Part shown: positions 56,949-64,000 of the stretch, piece by piece | Layout: each line of letters begins with the position of its first letter | Numbering within the stretch: position 1 is the stretch's first letter | Assembly (NCBI GenBank): GCA_019775845.1 | Contig: JADQAV010000032.1 | Location: forward strand, 310,001 to 374,000 | Origin: Myrmaecium sp. VS I D KN 1 | Lineage: Eukaryota > Ascomycota > Dothideomycetes > Valsariales > Valsariaceae | DNA length: 64,000 bases | Direction of reading: 5' to 3' | Translations under genes and position numbers: made by a program | Notes under the pieces: model-generated | Seen by the model: only the letters and a program-made list of their open reading frames with translations | What the model was told of the DNA's origin: nothing | Databases searched by the model: none

Positions 56949-59056
56949 ATGTCTTCCGAAATCCTCTCGCCCGCGCAGGCGCATGCGCTCTTCGACATCC
57001 TCACCCACCATGAGACGTACGACGAGATCCTGCAGTTCAAGCAGGGCAGCGCCATCCACGCATACGGACCTCCGTTCAAGCTCGCCGACAACGCGAAACC
57101 GGAGTCGCCGATACTGCAAATCTTGCTCTCGAAGTTTGCTTTGACCCTGCCGGGCCTGCGCGATGTCAGCCGCGAGTTCTGGCAGGAAAGGATCCAGGCG
57201 CTCGTGGAGCGCTTCGGTGATGCGGATCTGTCGGAGAGTTACGACAGAGGATCCATCGGCTCGCGGAAGGTGTTGGCGACGGCGACGTCGGTCCTGATTG
57301 AGTACCCCGCGAGGGGTTGCTTAGGCGGCCATCCGCGGAAAGAGACCTCTAGCACGGACCGAGAGTATGATTTGACCAAAGCAGAAGACATTATGCAAGG
57401 CTGGGATGATTTCGTTCAGGCCATTGTGTACGGGGACCTGATAGATGAATGCTTTGAAGAGGTTGCGAAGACCAACCGGATTGAAGACCATAGACCGGTT
57501 GTTCGAGCCGCGCATGAGTATCTTCTTGTGAAGTGAGCATCTCCGTTCTTTTCACAAAGCTCAATAGCTGACGGTGGCCCCATAGCTTCGCTTCGTTTCT
57601 CCACCACATCTTGATTCTTTCGCCCGATGGGAAATACATTCTGCGTATCATCGAGAATATCCACAAGCTTATACCATACACAATCGTCAGACAGACGCTT
57701 AGAGTGGGGAATGCGGCCACGATGATCAGCGGAATGGTCAGGCTTGTGCTCGCGAAATTGAGCGTGAACACCATCACCAACTGGATGGGAATCAGCAAAG
57801 ACGCCGATGAAGGAATGAATTTGCTCCAGCAGATCATCTCCACAGTCATGAGCTGGGATTCCAGTGAGTTTCAAAAGCGTGCCACCAAAATCGAGAAAGA
57901 CAAGTCCGGACCCAGCAAGGAGCATCTTGAAGCCATCCGGAACTACACGAAACTCTCCAAGCGCGAGCAAGACAGCCTACGAGTGTGGAGCCAGGAGTCC
58001 AGCAAATCGATCGTTGGGGTCATCTTCGAATCCTCGAACCTGCCCGCTCTCCCCGCGCACCAGCACGCCCTCGCTCTCGAATACCTCTCCATGCTTCTTA
58101 ACGTCCGCGACCGCGAGGAGCTCACCCGCATCCTCTGCCGCAGCAACCCGGACCTGCTCACCCAAGCCGTCCGCGATCTGGTCTCCGCCTACGAACCCAT
58201 CATTCGCGCGGTCCACAACGCCGTTGACCTCTCCGCCACCGTCGCCGACTTCGAAGCCTTCCTCAACGACCTGCTCGCCCTCTGCAAGGCCCCTCCCGAG
58301 CCCACCACCAAACCCAGCACCACCTCCCCCAAAGACACAAACCCAGACGGCACACCGGAGACGCACTATCCCGCCGACACACCCACCTCCGTGCCCACCG
58401 TCCCCGACTTCGTCGCCCTCCTCAAGCGCCACGCCCCCTCCGCACACACCTTCCTGCACCAAGTCGCCAAAAACGGCCCAGACGTAACCTCCCTCTTCCA
58501 AGCCTACGCCCACGACGCCGCGCGGCAGTTCCGCGGGCCCGCCGAGACGCACCACCTCACCGCCCACCCGGCCAGCACCGCCCACCCCACCGACCAAACC
58601 CTCTCCACCAACGGCGCCGGCGCCATGACGACGCCGCTCGCCGACCTCCTCTCCTCCCTCGCCCCGCCCGACCGCGCCACCGTCCTCCACCAACTCGACG
58701 CCCACCGCAAATACCTCGCGCACCTCGTCCGCGGGAGTCGCGCCCGCATGTCCGCCATCCTGTCCAGCACCAAGACCCAGCCCGGCCCCACGCCGGGACC
58801 GGGCATCTACCTCGCCCGCTGGCAGGGCATGCTCGACCGCACCCCGCTCACTCCCGATGCCACGGAGGCCCGCGTGCGCTCCGGCCGTGACGAGGTCGCG
58901 GACACGGCGCTGGGACGCCTCCGCAAGGGACGGCGGGCGGGTCGGAGGGACCGCGAGGCCCTGGCGGATGTGCCCGAGCCCTCGGATGTGGGGGAGGTGG
59001 TGAGGTTGTTGGGGCCTGGGTTTAAGGAGGTGCTGGGGAGGGGGGTGGTGGTGTAG
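56949..59056 (+). CDS. PX-associated (PXB) and DUF3818 protein lacking a PX domain, two exons
   Basis: Exons 56949-57532 and 57586-59056 give 684 residues with a 53-base intron (GTGAGC to TAG). The N-terminal part (LSPAQAHALFDILTHHETYD, LPGLRDVSREFW, LSESYDRGSIGSRKVLATA) matches the PX-associated PXB domain. It continues with the DUF3818 block (SFLHHILILSPDG, PYTIVRQTLRVGNAATMISG, AKLSVNTITNWMGI). The budding yeast protein with these domains, Ypr097w/Lec1, also carries a phosphoinositide-binding PX domain and affects sterol and lipid distribution; here I see no PX segment. The C-terminal 200 residues are Pro/Thr-rich then helical, ending Arg-rich. A role in membrane lipid transport is inference. 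The chosen ATG gives MSSEILSP; the open frame upstream lacks protein character. Confidence 0.85.
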
Positions 59057-59929
59057 GTTTGGTTGTTGGGGGGAGGGGGGTTGGCGGGGATATGATGGCG
59101 TGAGGGAAGGGAAAGGAAAAGGGAAAGGGAAAGGTAAAGGTGAAGGTAAAGGGAAAGGCAAGGCGGGGTCTGGAGGTTTTGTGTTGGCGTGGGGGTAGGA
59201 CTGGGTAGGTCAGGTTAGGTTAGGTATATCGTATCATATCCAATCCTCAAAAGTTCACATACCTCACCTAATGTACCTACCCACATCCCTTACGCTAGGG
59301 AATATCATCGCTTCATATACTTTACCTACTTTTCCTTCCCGCTTTTCTCGTTCGTTGTGTTTTGCTCTGCCATTCCGCCCGGTGCTGAGCGAGGGGTTGC
59401 GCAGGCCGTGTGAAATGCCTGTGTATACACGCAATATGTATGTCTGTGTATGGACGCGTGCACGCATGCTCTTCCGGGATCGGAGAGATGCGCTTCAGAT
59501 AGCCCATGCGTATACAATGTATGTCAAAATGAGTATCTAGAGAAACGATAGATGAAGGGACCCAGCCTAATACTCTCCCACAGCACAGAGGAAATGAAGA
59601 CAAATACTTTCTCTCTATCATCGAATCGATCTATGATTCGTTCATGCATGCATGCATATACATTGCCTCTTCCGTTCGCTTGCTCCACCCATCCATCCAT
59701 CTCATCTCACATGCACAACAGCAAACATAGCTGCGCGAGGCAGCAATGCAGTACTCATGGAGAAAAGGCAACAACATACACACAATAGAAAGCAAAACAA
59801 AGTGAAAAGAAAAGACAAAAAGACAACAAGAGAACCGTCACCACAACCACACATCTCCCAACCCTCCTCACCGTCCAAAGAACATCCATCCATCCTCCCA
59901 TCCTTTCCCGTCTCAATTCAGCCCCCCAC
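59057..59929. other. Spacer between convergent genes
   Basis: Immediately after the stop of the PXB gene is a purine-only GGGAAA/GGTAAA hexamer array (59105-59162), then TAGGT/TTAGG pentamers (about 59205-59226). The remainder is AT-richer with ATGCATGC runs (about 59645-59660). No gene seen. Confidence 0.5.
59105..59162. repeat. Purine-only hexamer array (GGGAAA type)
   Basis: About nine copies of GGGAAA, GGTAAA or GGTGAA, just downstream of the PXB/DUF3818 stop codon. Confidence 0.85.
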
Positions 59930-61171
59930 TCACGGCCCCCCAGCCACACCACCAACCTTATCCAACCGCCCCATAACCCCCTGCACCTCCCTCACTAACG
60001 CCTTCCTCCGCTGCCGCACCGCATCATCGCCCTCCGCCTCCACGCCATCCAGCTTCAGCAGGACCTGGCCCATAATCGTTTCCGTCAAGTACTTATGCTC
60101 AAACTCCCGTTTCTTCGGGTCCGCGGGCGGGTCGCGGACGAACTGCTCGCACCGGGGCACCAGATCCGCGTGGAACGTGCGCTCGATCGCGGCGAGCTTG
60201 CCGAGGGCGGATTGCGGGCCCGCGGGGGCAGCGGAGGAGGGAGGGGGTTTCGCGTGCTCGGCGGGAGGCGGCGCGCTGCTGGGGCGGGGCGTGGCGCCGG
60301 TGGGGAGGGGGAGGTACTCGGCGTTGGGCACGAAGGAGCTCTGGCTCGCGGAGGCGGAGGCCGGGGCGCTCTGGTCGAGGCCCGTCTTCTTGCCCTTGGC
60401 CTTCTTGCCACCGCGGCGGTTGCGCTTCTTGCGGCCGCCGGCGCTGCTCCCGCCCAGCCGGCCCGTCTCGCTCTCCTCGGCTTCATCCTCGTCGTCCTCG
60501 CCGCCATCCTCGCCACTGCCCTCGCCCAGCACGCACAGGATCTCCCCGCGCATCCCGCTCCGCATGCCCACCTCCCGCACCAGTGCGCGGTCCTCCTTGA
60601 GCACGCGGCCCTTCCAGAACAGCCGGAGGCGGCGCGGGTCGGGTACGCCCATCTTCCGCGCCGCCGCCGCCCGCAGCGCGCCCACCGTCAGCTCGCCGCC
60701 GTCGATGGAGCCGCGCGGGAAGTGCAGCGGGTAGCTGACGCGCTGGTGCTTGAGTAACAAAATGTCGTCGTCCCGGCTCGGCCCGCTCGCCGCCGAGCCG
60801 CCGGAGGAGGGCGAGGGAATGTACTTGGCCAGGTCGTCCGTGGTGATGTAGCTAAAGTCGCTGTCCGAGACGGTCGTGTTGTTCTGGTTGGCCGCGCGGT
60901 CGTCCGAGCGGGTGAAGGGCGAGAACCGACCGAGCCAGGCCATGCTGAGGACGAGGAGAGCGAGGAGCGGGAGCAGGGATGTCAGCAGGATCTGCTCGAC
61001 GTCGGCGTCGGGGAAGTAGGTCGCGAGGAGCGTCTGCGCGCGGGCGAGGAGCGGTTGCAGGTGCGGGTTGCTGTCGAGCAGGCGGTGCAGCTTCGTCGCG
61101 AGACTCGAGAGGGACGGTGAGCGGATCCGACTGGCGAGGTGCTGGTGGATGCTCGAGAGCAGCGCGGTCAT
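59930..61171 (-). CDS. BAG-domain co-chaperone with membrane anchor and ubiquitin-like region (Snl1/Bag101-like)
   Basis: An intronless frame of 413 residues from the ATG giving MTALLSSIHQ. Order: amphipathic N-terminus; one membrane helix (about 61-80, ILLTSLLPLLALLVLSMAWL); a ubiquitin-like segment (about 135-215) with LTVGALRAAAARKMGV, RLRLFWKGRVLKEDRAL and GEILCVLG; an acidic then Lys/Arg/Gly-rich linker (about 218-265); a Pro/Ala linker; and a C-terminal helical BAG domain (about 323-408, starting SALGKLAAIERTFHADLVP). BAG domains bind the Hsp70 ATPase domain and release nucleotide. A membrane helix with BAG matches yeast Snl1 of the ER/nuclear envelope, and the ubiquitin-like plus BAG pair matches S. 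pombe Bag101/102. Upstream in-frame codons lack protein character. Confidence 0.88.
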   Translation of the reverse strand: MTALLSSIHQHLASRIRSPSLSSLATKLHRLLDSNPHLQPLLARAQTLLATYFPDADVEQILLTSLLPLLALLVLSMAWLGRFSPFTRSDDRAANQNNTTVSDSDFSYITTDDLAKYIPSPSSGGSAASGPSRDDDILLLKHQRVSYPLHFPRGSIDGGELTVGALRAAAARKMGVPDPRRLRLFWKGRVLKEDRALVREVGMRSGMRGEILCVLGEGSGEDGGEDDEDEAEESETGRLGGSSAGGRKKRNRRGGKKAKGKKTGLDQSAPASASASQSSFVPNAEYLPLPTGATPRPSSAPPPAEHAKPPPSSAAPAGPQSALGKLAAIERTFHADLVPRCEQFVRDPPADPKKREFEHKYLTETIMGQVLLKLDGVEAEGDDAVRQRRKALVREVQGVMGRLDKVGGVAGGP

Positions 61172-62300
61172 GTGTTGGGGGAAGAGACGAGCGAGTCGAA
61201 GCTCCTCAATGACGTTGTTCGTGGCTTCTGTTCTCGCGCCGCAAGAAGGGACGATGAAGCGAGACAACAGGCAAGGCCGGTCGATATGTCACGGCGAGGA
61301 TGTTGCACGTGATATGGAAAGGGTGAATTTGTGGCGGAAAGCACGAGAGAGAGAAAGAGAGAAAGGAAGAAGCAGAAGAGCAGCAGCAGTCGGAGGTCAG
61401 TGGATGTCGGGTATCGCTAGGCGGGGGTTAGCTAATCGGGCGGGCGGGGCACGTTGTTCCGTACGGTTGGCGAGGTCATTGCTTAGGTCAGCCACGATCA
61501 GCCACGATCAGCCACGATCAGCCTTCCGACATCATATCCATGGTTGATTGATCCATGATAGCAACCTCCTCTTGCTAGAAACACATCAAACCATACAGTA
61601 GAATAAAAAAACTTAGATGAAGAGAGAGATAGAACGCAGTCCTCAAGCAAGAATCGTCCTTACCCAACCCTAATATCAACAGATACAAATTCATCCTCTA
61701 AGGAGATTAACAGCAAAATGAAAAAAATCAAAATCAAAATGTAATGATTTCATCTAACATCACTCCATTCAATATACATACCACACTAAACTCCATACCC
61801 TCTCCTGATTTACGCCATTGTGAAGCAAAGCAAAGCAGAGCCATATACACCTCGAAGGAGAAGCAAAGAAGACCCCTTGGAAAATCAAATCCGAACCCTA
61901 GTACAGCACCATCTACACCCTTAAGGAAAACCCATGATGCCCCCCAAAAGAAAAGGTACAAAACAGTGACTTCCCGAAATGAGGAAGAGGATGAAAGGCA
62001 AGCCAGCGCGAGCCTCTCATGGAACCGGTCCCTTCCCGGGCGGTGCCGCGCAGAAAGCCAATCCTCACGGATGGAAATCGCGCCATGTAGGCCAAGGAGA
62101 GAAAGGAACGGATTAAAAGGAAAGAAAAAAAGAAAAAGAAAAGCAGTCTCACACCAACCCAAACCCCCTTCATTCCGAGCCCAAGCAAGCACCGTGGAAG
62201 AAAAGAAGAGGCAGAGAAAGGGGAGGAAAGAAAGCCAAGCTCAGAACCTCACCACCAAACAAAACCACATCTTCCCACATCACTCACCGACACCCTTCAA
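61172..62300. other. Intergenic region
   Basis: Promoter side of the BAG gene and 3' flank of the last gene. It contains a 10-base tandem repeat at 61488-61523 and A-rich sequence (about 61600-61740). No gene is supported. Confidence 0.5.
61488..61523. repeat. 10-base tandem repeat CAGCCACGAT
   Basis: Just over three and a half perfect head-to-tail copies upstream of the BAG gene. Confidence 0.85.
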
Positions 62301-64000
62301 TCACGCCCTCCTCTTCGGCGTCGCAAGCAACGCCAACCGCGCCGGCGTGATCCCACCACCCGGAGCCCGTCTGCCGGCACCAGCGCGGCTGCTTCCCAAC
62401 CTACCCGTGGTGGCCGGAATGCGCGAACCCATCGGGTGCGACCTCTTCACCGGCGTCTTCACGGCCGGCGCTGTGGCAGCAACGCTAGGCCTCGCCCTCT
62501 TCGCCTTCCTCTCACCATCTCCCTCATCCGTCTCCTCACGTACATTCTCCTTGTCCTCATCCACACCCTCACCAGCCTTTCTCTTCTTCCCGAACCCCTC
62601 CTCGTCAATGCTCCCCAACAACTCACCACTCGGACGCACCCGCCGGATCGTGCTCGGTCCCGTCGTCGCGGGGCCGAACTTGATTGGTCGATCGGAGCGG
62701 AAGGTGAAGTCCCCTCCGGACGGGAGTTCCGCAAGCGTCTGGCGACGCGTGGGCGACGCCAACGTGGTCGTCGCAACGCTCGACTCCGAGCCCGGCAGAG
62801 CCGGATACTCCACCGTCGCAGGCACCTCCGACACCGCCCGTCCCGCGCTCGGACTCGGCAGCGGGTCCTCCTTCGTGCTCGCCGAGAAGTTGACCTTCTT
62901 GTGCTTCTGCACCGGCGCCGTCGCCGGAGGGATGCGAGGCAGTTCCTTGTTCAGGTCGAGGCCGCCATGAGCAGCGGGACCAGCAGCGGTCGGAGGGGTG
63001 GTTGAAGCGGCGACATGTGTGCCCGCCGCGATTTTCTCCGGATCCGCCGAGTAGAGGCGCTGCGGACTGCGAAGGATCGACCTCACCGTGTGGCGGAAGG
63101 TGTGGTTGGAGGTGCGAATGCCGAAGAGCGTCCTCGACGTCGGAGCAGTGGTCAGTTTCCTCATGGAAGGAGACTTCGGAAGAGGGATGTGCGAGATAGT
63201 CTTGGGCGGTTTGACGCTCTGCGAACGAGCCAGCGAAGCCTTGGTCGGGGTCATAAGGTTGGAGTTGGCGCGCGGGATGCCCGAGCGGATACGGTGATGC
63301 ATGGCCGTGGCAGGAGGGGGGAGTCGTTCCGCATCCGAATCCTCAGAGGGAGCAGGACGGCTCGAGGAAGCGTCATCGCCTTCCTTGAGTTTCAGACGCT
63401 TCACAGTTGCACCAGCGGCCGCCTTGGTCGGCGAGTCTGGGAGCTTAACGGAGTTGTTACGTTTGCCTCCCTTCGGAAGTTCAGGCTCGTCCAACTCCGC
63501 CTTGGACTGAGTACGCTTCAGGGCCGTGTTGCCCGGCTTCATCCGGTTAGGGTCGGCGCGGAAAGCGGATGGGTGATTCGCAATCGAGTCCATCTTCTTG
63601 AATTGCGCCATGTGGACATCGCTGAACCGACTCGCCTTGCCCTTCGCCTGCGCAATCTTCCGATCCTTGTTCGCCACGGGAGAAAATTCATCAGACGCAG
63701 CAACCATCTGCGCCCGGATACGCGCAGCCTCCTCGCGACTCTGCTCCATCATTCTCTTTGCCTCCGGACTGAGCTCAAGTGAAGGACGCTTGTAGCGGAA
63801 CTTGAACTCGGGGGTGGAGAACGGGTTCGGCTTGTCTTGAATCTCGACAGCTTTCGTCGGCGTGCCCTGAGCAACGGCGAGTTTGTTATCCGAACGGACC
63901 GGGGCCGTGTAAGCGCCCTTGGACAGGAAGCCCAACCAGCGAGCCTCCTCCAGCGGTTTAGCCGTGGTCTGGTGGTGATGATGAGGGTGCAGCTCGTCGC
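62301..64000 (-). CDS. Ser/Thr/Pro-rich basic protein, 5' end outside the window (partial)
   Basis: The frame is open from the right edge of the window to the stop at 62301, about 566 codons. The first in-frame candidate inside, at 63935, is TTG, and the codons before it (HPHHHHQTTAKPLEEARWLGF) read like protein, so the true start lies beyond 64000. Visible features: a conserved-looking segment PNPFSTPEFKFRYKRPS followed by a helix of the AKRMMEQSREEAARIRAQM type; many Ser-Pro and Thr-Pro sites in basic context; TFRSDRPIKFGP with TIRRVRPSGE further on; and a basic, Gly/Arg-rich C-terminus ending in TPARLALLATPKRRA. The pattern suggests a nuclear, cell-cycle-kinase-regulated or cytoskeleton-associated disordered protein; that is inference and no family is recognised. 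Confidence 0.75.
   Translation of the reverse strand, partial: DELHPHHHHQTTAKPLEEARWLGFLSKGAYTAPVRSDNKLAVAQGTPTKAVEIQDKPNPFSTPEFKFRYKRPSLELSPEAKRMMEQSREEAARIRAQMVAASDEFSPVANKDRKIAQAKGKASRFSDVHMAQFKKMDSIANHPSAFRADPNRMKPGNTALKRTQSKAELDEPELPKGGKRNNSVKLPDSPTKAAAGATVKRLKLKEGDDASSSRPAPSEDSDAERLPPPATAMHHRIRSGIPRANSNLMTPTKASLARSQSVKPPKTISHIPLPKSPSMRKLTTAPTSRTLFGIRTSNHTFRHTVRSILRSPQRLYSADPEKIAAGTHVAASTTPPTAAGPAAHGGLDLNKELPRIPPATAPVQKHKKVNFSASTKEDPLPSPSAGRAVSEVPATVEYPALPGSESSVATTTLASPTRRQTLAELPSGGDFTFRSDRPIKFGPATTGPSTIRRVRPSGELLGSIDEEGFGKKRKAGEGVDEDKENVREETDEGDGERKAKRARPSVAATAPAVKTPVKRSHPMGSRIPATTGRLGSSRAGAGRRAPGGGITPARLALLATPKRRA

Noticed and set aside
59205-59226. Telomere-like TTAGG repeats
   Set aside because: Only about two short copies, not TTAGGG, and in the middle of gene-bearing DNA.

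Overview
The window reads as a chromosomal segment of a filamentous ascomycete (Pezizomycotina). Most genes carry zero to four short GT..AG introns (about 50 to 190 bases). Intergenic DNA is GC-rich and full of microsatellites. The gene content is typical of moulds: a class IV chitin synthase, a Dal5-type MFS permease, a ferric reductase, a secreted glutaminase-A-type enzyme, a DUF1772 membrane protein and a small secreted double-psi beta-barrel protein. Genus and class cannot be fixed from the sequence alone. All exon structures were assembled by hand from reading frames and splice motifs.

Layout. 1-20 kb: chitin synthase (+), a WD40 protein (+), a DUF1772 protein (-), a membrane-anchored coiled-coil protein (-) and an MFS transporter (+), separated by long simple-repeat spacers. 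20-28 kb: ferric reductase (-) and a multi-pass membrane protein (-). 28-37 kb: a gene-poor stretch that looks less GC-rich by eye, with degraded ORFs, two of which recall retropepsin-like proteins. A single small secreted barrel protein (33.4-34.0 kb) sits inside it. 37.7-46.6 kb: a single-pass Cys-rich membrane protein, a Nudix hydrolase, a very long protein (two N-terminal membrane helices, coiled coil, Pro/Glu/Lys repeats, FG-rich tail) whose frame is broken twice, and an NTF2/SnoaL-like protein. 47-51 kb: several minisatellite families around an unrecognised 489-residue ORF. 51.7-64 kb: glutaminase-type enzyme, an uncharacterised acidic-tail protein, a PXB/DUF3818 protein, a BAG co-chaperone and a partial Ser/Thr/Pro-rich protein running off the right edge.

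I see no biosynthetic cluster, CRISPR, rRNA or convincing tRNA. The genes are mostly unrelated housekeeping, cell-surface or transport genes, not one pathway. The items most worth follow-up are the membrane-anchored FG-rich protein with its two frame breaks, the minisatellite locus with its orphan ORF, and the isolated secreted barrel gene in the degraded region.
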